Shown here: piece by piece, positions 30,653-38,045 of the stretch
Position numbering within the stretch: position 1 is the stretch's first letter
How the letters are laid out: the number at the start of each line of letters is the position of its first letter
From: Ectopseudomonas mendocina
GTDB taxonomy: Bacteria > Pseudomonadota > Gammaproteobacteria > Pseudomonadales > Pseudomonadaceae
NCBI RefSeq assembly: GCF_007049795.1
Contig: NZ_SCFY01000014.1
Span: forward strand, 1 to 64,000
Direction of reading: 5' to 3'
Length of the DNA stretch: 64,000 nt
Notes under the pieces: model-generated
What the model was told of the DNA's origin: nothing
Seen by the model: the letters and a program-made list of their open reading frames with translations, nothing else
The model's database searches: none
Translations under genes and position numbers: made by a program

Positions 30653-30715
30653 ATCGCCGCAGGCGTTGACTTATGCAACGCCGGCGGCGATATTTATTCC
30701 ATCGCCGCCGGAAAC
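30653..30715. promoter_or_regulatory. Operator array OL (three CI/Cro sites)
   Basis: Three sites centred at 30660, 30684 and 30708, again exactly 24 bp apart: ATCGCCGCAGGCGTT, AACGCCGGCGGCGAT (identical to the middle OR site) and ATCGCCGCCGGAAAC. They match the OR consensus and overlap the promoter that faces the integrase-side operon, as in lambda OL. Confidence 0.88.
30666..30694 (+). promoter_or_regulatory. Promoter pL (toward the integrase-side operon)
   Basis: TTGACT (30666-30671) and GATATT (30689-30694) are 17 bases apart and are overlapped by the OL sites. The arrangement mirrors pR. It should be shut by CI in the lysogen and drive the plus-strand genes to the integrase. Confidence 0.75.
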
Positions 30716-30737
30716 GACGGCCAGGCCGCAAGGCCAC

Positions 30738-30749
30738 CGCTCTTTAACA
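30738..30749 (+). promoter_or_regulatory. boxA-like antitermination element
   Basis: CGCTCTTTAACA, essentially the boxA consensus of rRNA leaders and lambdoid nut sites, lies about 37 bases after the presumed pL start. It is the binding site type for NusB and S10. Confidence 0.7.
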
Positions 30750-30769
30750 ACCAGCGCCATGAACAGCTA

Positions 30770-30783
30770 GCCGGGCAACCGGC
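30770..30783 (+). promoter_or_regulatory. boxB-like hairpin
   Basis: GCCGG and CCGGC enclose a GCAA loop (a GNRA tetraloop), 20 bases after boxA. Size and spacing fit a nut boxB recognised by an N-type protein. No N homologue was recognised. The rest of the 526-base leader to 31241 contains no convincing gene, only tiny frames (for example a three-codon frame at about 30975) and several inverted repeats. Confidence 0.55.
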
Positions 30784-31241
30784 GAGGCAGCCCCGGCCAT
30801 CACCTGTGGGGCGACAGAAAGTCAGGTGAGTGACAACCGCTACGCCGAACGGCGACCGGCGTTCAGAGGTAGGCCAAAGAGGGGCCGAGCCTGACGAGGT
30901 GCTGACCGAACCGCGCGAATGACCCGGACGGCGTAGCGAGCAAGACCAACGCGCAACACAGGAGCACCCAGCCCATGCACCAGTAAGCCCAGCCGACAGC
31001 ACGGGTCGGCAATCCGCGCATACGTGCCCACTACTCACCGGGCCGCCGGGCTGCACTCAAGCGCGGAGCAACACATATACCCCACGACCAGCGCCGTATG
31101 CCGATTGAAGGCGCTGCGAGGGAAGCCCAAGGCCAAACACATCACGCCAGCGCTGCCATCGGCAAGCGGCAACGGCACCGGTTTCACCGGCAGCCCTTCC
31201 CGAGAGGGGATGACGGGAAACCAACCAGCAGGAGCAACACC

Positions 31242-31487
31242 ATGATCGAGCTTGGCAAGAAAGGGCGCGACAAGATCACAGGCTTTGAAGGCGTGATCAC
31301 CGGCCGCGCGCAGTACCTCACCGGTTGCGACCAGTACGTACTGGCACCGCAAGCGAAAGACGGCTCGCTGCCGAACTCACAGTGGTTCGACGAAGGCCGC
31401 ATTGAAGTGATCGGCGAAGGCGTCAGTCCAGCCGCTGTAGCGGGCCCTGCGCCGGGCGGCCCGCAACGTGACGCACCGAGCAACTAA
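31242..31487 (+). CDS. Small beta-rich phage early protein
   Basis: An 81-residue protein and the first convincing gene of the pL operon, started at MIELGKKGRDK with AGGAG eight bases upstream. It contains the pattern GRDKITGFEGVITGRAQYLTGCDQYVLAP and WFDEGRIEVIGEG, a small barrel seen in several Pseudomonas phage proteins of unknown function. The C-terminal 20 residues are Pro/Gly rich and probably disordered. Confidence 0.7.
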   Translation: MIELGKKGRDKITGFEGVITGRAQYLTGCDQYVLAPQAKDGSLPNSQWFDEGRIEVIGEGVSPAAVAGPAPGGPQRDAPSN

Positions 31488-31493
31488 CCCCAG

Positions 31494-31536
31494 CACCACC
31501 CGCTAAGCGTTGGGCGAACCCGGCGGGCGGGTGGTG
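31494..31536. repeat. Long perfect stem-loop between early genes
   Basis: CACCACCCGC pairs perfectly with GCGGGTGGTG around a 23-base loop. It opens a 258-base gene-free stretch (31488-31745) that holds further inverted repeats (GTGCCGCTTCGGCA, GCCGGTGAATGCCGGC). The stretch could be a structured leader or a small RNA. No T-run follows, so it is not a standard terminator. Confidence 0.6.
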
Positions 31537-31724
31537 CCCGTGCCGCTTCGGCATGCCAATGCGTTAGCGCCGGTCAATCTCAGCCGGCAGATCGGGCGCG
31601 CCAACGCCAGGATCAAAGCGCGCATGGGTGAATAAAGCGGTAGCCAGGTGGCCGGTGAATGCCGGCATTCCCAGCAAGCGGCGGGCCTCGCCGTGGGCGA
31701 CAGAGAGGCCAACCCCTACATCAA

Positions 31725-31741
31725 CATCCACCACAGGTGCC
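31725..31741 (+). repeat. 17-bp ribosome-site repeat, copy 1
   Basis: CATCCACCACAGGTGCC occurs here and again at 32003-32019. Each copy ends exactly four bases before an ATG and supplies the AGGTG ribosome site for two consecutive small genes. Confidence 0.85.
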
Positions 31742-31745
31742 CATC

Positions 31746-31991
31746 ATGCCCAGTGAAAGCATAAGCCTGCCAATCAAGATCAAGCGCGAGTTGTTCAGTT
31801 TCACCAGTGAGCAGGATTGGGTGAACAGAGCCAAGGGCCTTTACGCCACCTGCGGAGTCCAGAAAGGCATGTACATCACCGTTGATGCCAAGGGGCACGT
31901 AGTCCACATGGGCAAATGCTTCATGGCGGCGACCAAATCTGGCTCCTACCCCATCACCTGCTACGAACTGCAGACCAACTGGCAGTCCTGA
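31746..31991 (+). CDS. Hypothetical phage early protein
   Basis: An 81-residue protein starting at MPSESISLPIKIKREL, fixed by the ribosome-site repeat. It looks like a small mixed alpha/beta fold (FTSEQDWVNRAKGLYATCG, MYITVDAKGHVVHMGKCF) with two Cys residues and no known motif. Function unknown. Confidence 0.6.
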   Translation: MPSESISLPIKIKRELFSFTSEQDWVNRAKGLYATCGVQKGMYITVDAKGHVVHMGKCFMAATKSGSYPITCYELQTNWQS

Positions 31992-32002
31992 ACTTCCCCC
32001 AG

Positions 32003-32019
32003 CATCCACCACAGGTGCC
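32003..32019 (+). repeat. 17-bp ribosome-site repeat, copy 2
   Basis: Exact copy of 31725-31741, placed with the same four-base spacing before the ATG at 32024, pointing to a duplicated translation-initiation cassette. Confidence 0.85.
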
Positions 32020-32023
32020 AACC

Positions 32024-32287
32024 ATGAACGCACTCACCAAAGCCCGCGAATCCATCGCCGAGCTGCTCGACGCCATGCGCCACACCAGCCAGGCCCGCAT
32101 GGCCGCCAGCGCCCGCCAGCGCCAGCCAGTACCCGCCCCGCGCGCCACTCACCTGGTGTGCAGCGGCAACGCCATGATCCGCGTGGTAGACGTCGACACC
32201 GGTCGCGTGCTCGGCTTCCGCCGCACCGTGCGCGAAGCGCGCTGGCTGGCCAGCCACCTCGAGCGCGGCCTGCACCTGCAGCAGTGA
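32024..32287 (+). CDS. Hypothetical phage early protein
   Basis: An 87-residue protein with a helical, basic N-terminus (ALTKARESIAELLDAMRHTSQARM) and a beta-alpha C-terminus (MIRVVDVDTGRVLGFRRTVREARWLASHLERG) that resembles small phage proteins of unknown function. Start fixed by the second ribosome-site repeat. Confidence 0.6.
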   Translation: MNALTKARESIAELLDAMRHTSQARMAASARQRQPVPAPRATHLVCSGNAMIRVVDVDTGRVLGFRRTVREARWLASHLERGLHLQQ

Positions 32288-32297
32288 GGGCGCCAGC

Positions 32298-32762
32298 ATG
32301 ATCCAGAACCCACACTACAGCAGCCATGCCGAACAACAGGCAGCCCTGGGCTGCGCCGCCAACCTCGACCCCATCAAACACCCGCGCCGCTACGCCAAGC
32401 AACAGGCGCGGGAGAAGTTCAGGCCAACCAAACGCTGCCCCCAGCCCGCGAGCGACGAGCGCACCCCGGAGCTGCTCGAAAAAGCCAGGGCCGTGACCCA
32501 CCTCGGCATCGTAGAAGCCGCCCGCGCACTCGGCGTCAGCCGCGGCGTGCTCAACCGCCTGCGCGACGACTACGGCCTGGACTTCTCCCAGCCTGCAGGG
32601 CGCAGCGGGGCAAGCCGCGTCAAAGCCCTGGCCGGCGCCAACAAGACCATGAAGGAACTCGCCGAAGCGGCGGGCCTTACCTACAACCACACCTACAAGC
32701 TCTGCAAGCTGCACGGCATAGAACCCGGAGTGCCCTATGGCCAAGACGCAGAAGGATCGTGA
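32298..32762 (+). CDS. Helix-turn-helix phage protein
   Basis: A 154-residue basic protein with two helix-turn-helix-like segments: residues about 68-92 (LGIVEAARALGVSRGVLNRLRDDYGL) and about 118-140 (TMKELAEAAGLTYNHTYKLCKLHG). This suggests DNA binding, possibly regulation within the pL operon. The family was not recognised. The last 26 bases overlap the next gene. Confidence 0.6.
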   Translation: MIQNPHYSSHAEQQAALGCAANLDPIKHPRRYAKQQAREKFRPTKRCPQPASDERTPELLEKARAVTHLGIVEAARALGVSRGVLNRLRDDYGLDFSQPAGRSGASRVKALAGANKTMKELAEAAGLTYNHTYKLCKLHGIEPGVPYGQDAEGS

Positions 32763-33051
32763 CCAGGCCACGGCCCAGCGCCGCAAGGCCGCCGGCGAAG
32801 AAGAACTGCGCCACCGCGTTCGCCCGGGCATCCTCGCCATCCTGGCCGAGCTGATGGAATGGGGCGAACACACCGAGCGCACCGAATGCCTGCAAACGCT
32901 GCTGCTCAACGTCCACGCCCTGGGCCGCGACCAAGCCGCCGCCCTGCTCCAACCGCCGCGCCACGAAATCCACATATCCCCAACCGTGGCGCGCCAGCTC
33001 TACCAGCAAGGCGCCGAACAAGCCGGGCGGCTGGATCGGCAAGAGCAATAA
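32737..33051 (+). CDS. Hypothetical phage protein
   Basis: A 104-residue charged protein. The opening MAKTQKDRDQATAQRRKAAGEEELRHRVRPG followed by an amphipathic helix (LAILAELMEWGEHTERTECLQTLL) is a pattern I recall from small Pseudomonas phage proteins, possibly DNA-binding. Overlaps the upstream gene. Confidence 0.6.
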   Translation: MAKTQKDRDQATAQRRKAAGEEELRHRVRPGILAILAELMEWGEHTERTECLQTLLLNVHALGRDQAAALLQPPRHEIHISPTVARQLYQQGAEQAGRLDRQEQ

Positions 33052-33111
33052 CCCACCACCCACAACGCCGGCGGCAGCAGCGGCACGGGATCGTTCGTTC
33101 TGGAGAAAGCC

Positions 33112-33462
33112 ATGCAAGAGCTCAATGCAACGCCGCTTTGGCAGTGCGGCAAATGTCGGGAAATACACGAAGACGAAGACGGCGCCCGTGAATGCTGCAT
33201 GCCGGAAATCTACGAGCTTTGGCAGTGCCCGGAGTGCAAGAAGGTGCACGACGAAGAACACGAAGCCAACGCCTGCTGCGAACAACCCGTTCGCTGCCCG
33301 GGCTGCAGTCGTGACCACGGCGCCGGCAGCCTGATGGCGTTCGCCGTTCGCGTCGCCGGCCATTGCAGCCAGTGCAACCCGTTCTTCAGCATCGAGCACA
33401 CGCTGCAGATCGAAGACCAGTACGCCGAGTTCACTGGCGACAGCAGGCGGTTGAACTCATGA
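33112..33462 (+). CDS. Multi-Cys zinc-ribbon protein
   Basis: A 116-residue acidic protein with repeated CxxC pairs: WQCGKCREIHEDEDGARECC, WQCPECKKVHDEEHEANACC, CPGCSRDH and HCSQC. The first two units are internal repeats. It probably binds several zinc ions; function unknown. Start codon lies after an AGAAAG site. Confidence 0.7.
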   Translation: MQELNATPLWQCGKCREIHEDEDGARECCMPEIYELWQCPECKKVHDEEHEANACCEQPVRCPGCSRDHGAGSLMAFAVRVAGHCSQCNPFFSIEHTLQIEDQYAEFTGDSRRLNS

Positions 33463-33587
33463 CCAAAGCCTGCTGGTACGTCTGCCTGCCATGCGGCAAG
33501 CGCTTCCCCATGGTAGGCAGCAAATGCAACCACGACGAAGCGCTGACCCACGCACTGGGCATCTGGCCCCACTGCTGGGTGGAGTGA
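33459..33587 (+). CDS. Mini zinc-finger protein
   Basis: A 42-residue protein overlapping the previous stop (ATGA). CLPCGKRF and CNH provide a possible zinc site, followed by H..L..HALGIWPHC. Probably coupled to the multi-Cys protein. Confidence 0.5.
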   Translation: MTKACWYVCLPCGKRFPMVGSKCNHDEALTHALGIWPHCWVE

Positions 33588-33651
33588 ACCAGGCGCCGTG
33601 TTCGAGGCGTACGGAGCGTGGAATCAAAACCCGATCAAATAAGAGGCCGCC

Positions 33652-34395
33652 ATGACCTCACTATCACCTTTGGCGCAGGCCGCACTGGAGCGTGCCCGCG
33701 CATCTGCGGCAACCGATAAACCAGCCAGAAGCCGACGAAACTGGTCAGAAGATGAGGAGCAGCTGCTCACCCAGCTCTACCCCGACACGCCCATGCCCGA
33801 ACTGGTGGCGCGCCTCGGCAGGGATGACCGCGCCATCTACAGCAAAGCACGCGCACTCGGCCTGCGCCGCTCGCTCGAGTACCTCGCCAGCGAGCACGCC
33901 TGCCGCCTGCGCAAGGGCGACAACGTGGGTGCTGAGCACCGCTTCCGCCCCGGAATGGCCAGCTGGAACAAGGGCAAAAAGGGCTGGCAGGCAGGCGGAC
34001 GGTCTGCCGAAACCCGCTTCAAGCCCGGCACCATCAACGGCTCAGCCGCCGAGCGCCTCAAGCCTGTAGGGTTCGAGCGTGTGACCGATGACGGCATCCT
34101 CCAGCGCAAGATCCGCGCAGACGGCCCGCCCCACCGCCGCTGGCAATCCGTGCACGAAATCATCTGGGAAGAACACAACGGCCCCAGGCCTGCCGGCCAC
34201 CTGGTCGTATTCAAAGATGGCAACCGGCGCAACTTCAGCCCAGACAACCTGGAGCTGATCACCCGCGCCGAGAACTGCCGGCGAAACTCCATCCACCGCT
34301 ACCCGCCAGAGCTCAAGCAAGCCATCCGTAGGCTGAAGAAGCTCAAGCGCACCATCGAGGAAAAGAGCAATGAAGAACCAGCTCGACCTGATTGA
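33652..34395 (+). CDS. HNH endonuclease
   Basis: A 247-residue protein. The N-terminal region holds a SANT/Myb-like helix set (RRNWSEDEEQLLTQLYPDTPMPELVARLGRDDRAIYSKARALGL, residues about 24-68). The C-terminal half holds an HNH_3-type core (HEIIWEEHNGPRPAGHLVVFKDGNRRNFSPDNLELITRAEN, residues about 166-208). Such enzymes behave as homing endonucleases or nicking enzymes. This is the second HNH gene of the prophage and is unrelated in its accessory domain. Confidence 0.85.
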   Translation: MTSLSPLAQAALERARASAATDKPARSRRNWSEDEEQLLTQLYPDTPMPELVARLGRDDRAIYSKARALGLRRSLEYLASEHACRLRKGDNVGAEHRFRPGMASWNKGKKGWQAGGRSAETRFKPGTINGSAAERLKPVGFERVTDDGILQRKIRADGPPHRRWQSVHEIIWEEHNGPRPAGHLVVFKDGNRRNFSPDNLELITRAENCRRNSIHRYPPELKQAIRRLKKLKRTIEEKSNEEPARPD

Positions 34396-34624
34396 ACGCA
34401 TGTCGCAACTCATGGACGGCATCCAGAGCGGAGCCATATCCATCGACAAAGCCAAGGCCATGACCCAGGCCGCTGACGTGGTGGTGCAGGTGATGAAAAC
34501 CGAGGCCGCCGTCTATGCCGCCTCAGAGGGCGCGGTAAGACCATCGTTCCTCAAGTTAGGCGGCGAGGTTTCGGCGATCGAGAGTGATCGCGCCAAGCGG
34601 CTGCAGCAGCTGTCGAGGGCATAG
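34370..34624 (+). CDS. Hypothetical helical phage protein
   Basis: An 84-residue protein overlapping the HNH gene by 26 bases. Mostly helical (LDLIERMSQLMDGIQSGAISIDKAKAMTQAADVVVQVMKTEAAVY), a pattern shared by small phage proteins that follow HNH genes. Function unknown. Confidence 0.6.
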   Translation: MKNQLDLIERMSQLMDGIQSGAISIDKAKAMTQAADVVVQVMKTEAAVYAASEGAVRPSFLKLGGEVSAIESDRAKRLQQLSRA

Positions 34625-34626
34625 CC

Positions 34627-35097
34627 ATGAGCCGGCCCAGCATTGTCGAGAACAACGAACTGCTCAACGCCGATGACTATGACCTGCGCTACCGCAATAC
34701 CGAGGCAAAGCTAAGGCTGGAGCGGCCCGACCTGTGGGCCTACGTCCTGCAGGTGCGCGGCCCGGAGGGCGAGCAGCCTGTTGTGTCATTGCCCAGGCCA
34801 GGCGATGTGATCCGCGACAATACAAGCGGCCAACCGCTGCGAGTAGTGCGGGTTTACGAGGCCTGGGGCGCCATCAGCATCGAGGCCAAGACGACCGACC
34901 GCAATGCCACCAGCTACTTCAATGGCTATCGCCTTGAGGGTGGCCGTCTGCTGGGCGCCAAGTACACCCCAGGCATGGCTGGGCACAACATCTACAACCA
35001 AGGCCAGTGCGAGATATTCATCCTCAAGCGCGCCTATCAGGTGATGCCGCACGGCCGCAGGGCGGTGATGCAGGCCATGCCTGACCTGTTCGCCTAA
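34627..35097 (+). CDS. Hypothetical phage protein
   Basis: A 156-residue protein starting two bases after the previous stop. Mixed alpha/beta, with conserved-looking RPDLWAYVLQVRGPEG and ILKRAYQVMPHGRRAVMQAMPDLF segments. No known motif. Function unknown. Confidence 0.55.
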   Translation: MSRPSIVENNELLNADDYDLRYRNTEAKLRLERPDLWAYVLQVRGPEGEQPVVSLPRPGDVIRDNTSGQPLRVVRVYEAWGAISIEAKTTDRNATSYFNGYRLEGGRLLGAKYTPGMAGHNIYNQGQCEIFILKRAYQVMPHGRRAVMQAMPDLFA

Positions 35098-35174
35098 TCA
35101 GCCACCCTGCCCGGCCGCCATCCTTGCCCGATGCGCGGCCGGAGCTACTCCGCTCATTTCAAAGGGCTCTTCCA

Positions 35175-35636
35175 ATGACCCGCCGCAAACCCCACAACAT
35201 GCGCGCCCGCATGGAGCGCGCAGCGGGCGCACTGTTGCGCCAGCACCATGCATGCATCGTCGACGCCAGCGTGCCCGAGGTGCAGGTCATGCTCAACTAC
35301 AAGAACCTTGGGCAGATCATCAGCACCACAGTGGCCAATGCCCTGTGCGACTTCCCCCACCACTGGACGGTCTACATCTCGGCCATCTGCCAGAGCGGCA
35401 ATGAGCGCTGGGCCAAGTCCGTCGAGTACGAACTGGCTGGCATCCACGTCATCACCAAGCTGCCCGACCTGTTCGAGCAGCCGGTGCAAGACATCATCGC
35501 CACCTGCAACCCCAGGCACGTCATCGGCCATGCCTGGATAGCCGTACCCGACAGCATCGTCATCGATGCGAGGGACGCTCACCGCATCTACGAGCGCGTC
35601 AGCGCCTGGGGCATCCCGCAACGGGCCAGCGCCTGA
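35175..35636 (+). CDS. Hypothetical phage protein
   Basis: A 153-residue protein taken from MTRRKPHNMRARMERAAG; the ribosome site is weak and a start at 35124 is possible. It has a basic N-terminus and a compact alpha/beta remainder (MLNYKNLGQIISTTVANAL, WTVYISAICQSGNERWAKSVEYEL). No known motif. Confidence 0.55.
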   Translation: MTRRKPHNMRARMERAAGALLRQHHACIVDASVPEVQVMLNYKNLGQIISTTVANALCDFPHHWTVYISAICQSGNERWAKSVEYELAGIHVITKLPDLFEQPVQDIIATCNPRHVIGHAWIAVPDSIVIDARDAHRIYERVSAWGIPQRASA

Positions 35637-35705
35637 CGCTCGGGCGCGCTGGTGGCATCGATCATCAACCCATCCACCTTTCACGCCAATGGCGAGGGAG
35701 AAGTC

Positions 35706-35897
35706 ATGCCTACTCATTACCCCAAGGCTGGCCGCTGCCAGGCCTGTACAAAGCGCCTGGAAGACTGCAGCGCCCTTCCCTTCGAAACCATGCCAGTGCA
35801 TCGCCGCGACGGCCAAGACGTTGCGGTGATCTGCACGGAGTTTCGCCAGATCAACCACGGCGCCAGCCTGCGGGCGGTGCCAAGGAGCAAACCATGA
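35706..35897 (+). CDS. Small Cys-containing phage protein
   Basis: A 63-residue protein from MPTHYPKAGRCQAC behind GGGAG. A CxxC pair (CQACTKRLEDC) sits near the start, with VAVICTEF later. Function unknown; it overlaps the next gene by four bases. Confidence 0.6.
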   Translation: MPTHYPKAGRCQACTKRLEDCSALPFETMPVHRRDGQDVAVICTEFRQINHGASLRAVPRSKP

Positions 35898-36280
35898 CGC
35901 CGAACCGACAGCAGCGCCGCCTGCTGGAGAAGGAAAACGCTAAGCAACCTCGCACGCTCCAGCCGATTCCGCGTAGCGAGTGGCCAGATGGCCCGCGCCA
36001 GCCGAAGGAAGTCTGGCGCTCACGTGACTATCTGGTGCAGGTCTACGCCGAGCCATCCGGCATGGAGCGCCTGAGCATCAGCAGCACCAGCCTGCAGGGC
36101 GAGCGTTGGGCGGACGGCTTGAGCTGGGAAGACCTGATGGCGCTCAAACGCCAGTGCGGCCGAGGCGACCGCGACGCCCTGGAGGTCTACCCGGCGGACA
36201 AGGACGTGGTGAACGTGGCCAACATGCGTCACCTGTGGCTGCCGACTGAGCCGGTGAGATTTGCATGGAGGCGCCAGTGA
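35894..36280 (+). CDS. DUF7694-like phage protein
   Basis: A 128-residue protein. The N-terminus is basic (MTPNRQQRRLLEKENAKQPRTL). The core, W-R-S-R-D-Y-L-V-Q-V-Y then ERLSISSTSLQGERWADGLSWEDLMALKRQCGRGD and MRHLWLP, follows the pattern of a domain common in phages, with roles unknown. Confidence 0.65.
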   Translation: MTPNRQQRRLLEKENAKQPRTLQPIPRSEWPDGPRQPKEVWRSRDYLVQVYAEPSGMERLSISSTSLQGERWADGLSWEDLMALKRQCGRGDRDALEVYPADKDVVNVANMRHLWLPTEPVRFAWRRQ

Positions 36281-36374
36281 ACGCCCCACCTACTGCCGCA
36301 CCACCGGCCAGCGCGTGGGCACCTGCCCATGCCTGCGCTGCAACCCGCCCCAGGAGCCAGCACCATGCCCCTGA
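36261..36374 (+). CDS. Possible small Cys-rich protein (TTG start)
   Basis: A 37-codon frame in the otherwise empty gap 36281-36419 encodes RPTYCRTTGQRVGTCPCLRC, a plausible zinc-binding peptide. Its only in-frame start is TTG with a poor ribosome site, so it may be a remnant or not expressed. Confidence 0.3.
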   Translation: MHGGASERPTYCRTTGQRVGTCPCLRCNPPQEPAPCP

Positions 36375-36419
36375 TCCTGAACGCCTGGCACACCGCCAAG
36401 GCCTGACCAGAGGTGAGCC

Positions 36420-36647
36420 ATGCCATGCCTCAACGAAAGTCCTGATGAGCAGCGCGCCAGCAACCAGCAGCCAAACGCACTGGCGCACTACCAGGCCCAG
36501 GCAGTCGCTGCGCAGTTCTACGCCGAAGCCATGGCGTTGCTCGAACAAGCCAAGCCCTACGTCAGCCGCTGCAACAGCATCGGCGCCCAACAGCTGAGCC
36601 AGACCATCACCCAGTTTCTGGCGGATAACCGGAGAAAGCAGCCATGA
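36420..36647 (+). CDS. Hypothetical helical phage protein
   Basis: A 75-residue protein behind an AGAGGTGAG site. Mainly one long helix (ALAHYQAQAVAAQFYAEAMALLEQAKPYV) followed by a short second helix. Overlaps the next gene by four bases. Function unknown. Confidence 0.55.
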   Translation: MPCLNESPDEQRASNQQPNALAHYQAQAVAAQFYAEAMALLEQAKPYVSRCNSIGAQQLSQTITQFLADNRRKQP

Positions 36648-37603
36648 GCGAAGAGAACAAAGATGCGGAGCGGGCTGCGTTTGAGGCTTGGCGCCTGGAA
36701 AAATTCTGCGCCGGCGTAGAACGACTGAAGAAATGCAGCAACGCGCCAGACGTTTACTACTACTCGGCAGAGCAGGAGGCCTGGAAGGTATGGAAAGCCC
36801 GCGCCAGCCTGCCGGTGAGTGTGCCGGATGGGTGGAAGCTGGTGCCCATAAAACCTGACATCGAAATGGTTGAAGCCGGATACGAAGCAGTATTAGGCCA
36901 GCCTGACCGTGGTGGTCACGCACGCGTAATCGAGCAGTATGACGCCATGCTCGCCGCCGCCCCAACCGTCAAGGCTGAGCAGGTGGACGTTTGCGATACC
37001 TGCCACGGCCAAGGCGAGGTTTATTCCGGCCATGATCAGCACTTTCATTACTTCGACTTCCAGCCGCCTGAGCCAATAATGGATGTTTGCCCGGAGTGTG
37101 GTGGCGAAGAAGCCCCCTCCCTGCCGGCTGCTGGATCGGCTGTGGAAGGGGTGGAGGTTCGCGGCCTGCAATGGCTCGATACCGGCCACTATCGCAAGAA
37201 TCCGCCGCAGTTTGGCTATAACCCGCATGACTGGAACCCGCTCATGACCGTCGCCCAGCACGAGCGCATCGTCGCCGCCCTTTCCGCGCAGCAGTCCGCG
37301 CAGCCAGAGTTCTACTGCAAGCATTCGTACAAGGTGGCGAAGCAGGCGGCATGGGACGCGCGCGACCTGACTCACTGCAAGTGCGACCACAACGAATACT
37401 GCGAGCACTGCTGGCCTGACGATTTCAAGGAAGGCGGCAAGTGGTACAACGGTTTCGAGGCCCAACAGTCCGCGCCCGAGCGGGTGAGCGTGCCGCGTGA
37501 TCTGTTGGCCGACCTGATCAGTAGTGACCACGACACAAAAATCCAAGCCGAGCGTGCGCTGTACGCCCTTCTCGCCAGCCATGCGGAGGGTGGGAAGGTA
37601 TGA
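36644..37603 (+). CDS. Hypothetical phage protein with Cys motifs
   Basis: A 319-residue protein. The N-terminal part resembles small phage domains that begin ERAAFEAW and contain WKVWKARA. The middle has a DnaJ-like pair, CDTCHGQG and CPECGGEE (residues about 117-152). Repeated short Ala/Gln linkers (AALSAQQSAQP, EAQQSAPERV) separate further modules, including a Cys-rich HCKCDHNEYCEHC near 250. It looks like a mosaic of mobile modules. Function unknown. Confidence 0.55.
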   Translation: MSEENKDAERAAFEAWRLEKFCAGVERLKKCSNAPDVYYYSAEQEAWKVWKARASLPVSVPDGWKLVPIKPDIEMVEAGYEAVLGQPDRGGHARVIEQYDAMLAAAPTVKAEQVDVCDTCHGQGEVYSGHDQHFHYFDFQPPEPIMDVCPECGGEEAPSLPAAGSAVEGVEVRGLQWLDTGHYRKNPPQFGYNPHDWNPLMTVAQHERIVAALSAQQSAQPEFYCKHSYKVAKQAAWDARDLTHCKCDHNEYCEHCWPDDFKEGGKWYNGFEAQQSAPERVSVPRDLLADLISSDHDTKIQAERALYALLASHAEGGKV

Positions 37604-37779
37604 GCGGTCGATATCTGTACTGTCAAAACACCAGTTGCGGCGCGTATCTAGGGAGCCTGGGAGAGGATGAATGCAATATTTGCGGATGGCGCGCAGGCCG
37701 CTACATGGATGAAGACGAAGAACCAGAGGCCGACGACGACGAGAGTCCCGCCGCTGCCGACGATGAAGGAGAGGTGTGA
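37600..37779 (+). CDS. Small zinc-ribbon-like acidic protein
   Basis: A 59-residue protein with ATG overlapping the previous stop codon and its own stop overlapping the next ATG (TGATG). CQNTSCG and CNICG pairs suggest one zinc site, followed by a strongly acidic tail (about 20 D/E residues). Function unknown. Confidence 0.6.
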   Translation: MSGRYLYCQNTSCGAYLGSLGEDECNICGWRAGRYMDEDEEPEADDDESPAAADDEGEV

Positions 37780-38027
37780 TGAACGCAGCTATCGGGCCAG
37801 ACGGCAAGACAGATGCACAGCGCCATGCAGAGTGGGCGGCTGAAGAAGCTCGATTTGAGGCCGGCTTTGCGTCGCTCAAGGCCGCCGACTACCACACGCG
37901 CTGCCGTGATTGCGGCGTGTTCGTGAAGAAGTCGCGATGGGTCAAGAAGGACACCTATAACGCTATTCAGCACCAGCAGCGACCGCTTTGCGGGCCGTGT
38001 TTTGATGAATACGACGTCATTTATTGA
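37779..38027 (+). CDS. Hypothetical Cys-containing phage protein
   Basis: An 82-residue protein with a helical N-terminus (AQRHAEWAAEEARFEAGFASLKAADY) and a zinc-ribbon-like C-terminus built from CRDCG and CGPC pairs about 36 residues apart. Coupled to the preceding gene by one-base overlap. Confidence 0.6.
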   Translation: MNAAIGPDGKTDAQRHAEWAAEEARFEAGFASLKAADYHTRCRDCGVFVKKSRWVKKDTYNAIQHQQRPLCGPCFDEYDVIY

Positions 38028-38045
38028 GCGCAGCAGGAGGTCAAG

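Noticed and set aside
36265-36597. 110-codon plus-strand frame
   Set aside because: Ala/Pro/Thr-rich product read out of frame with the coupled gene at 36420-36647; no ribosome support.
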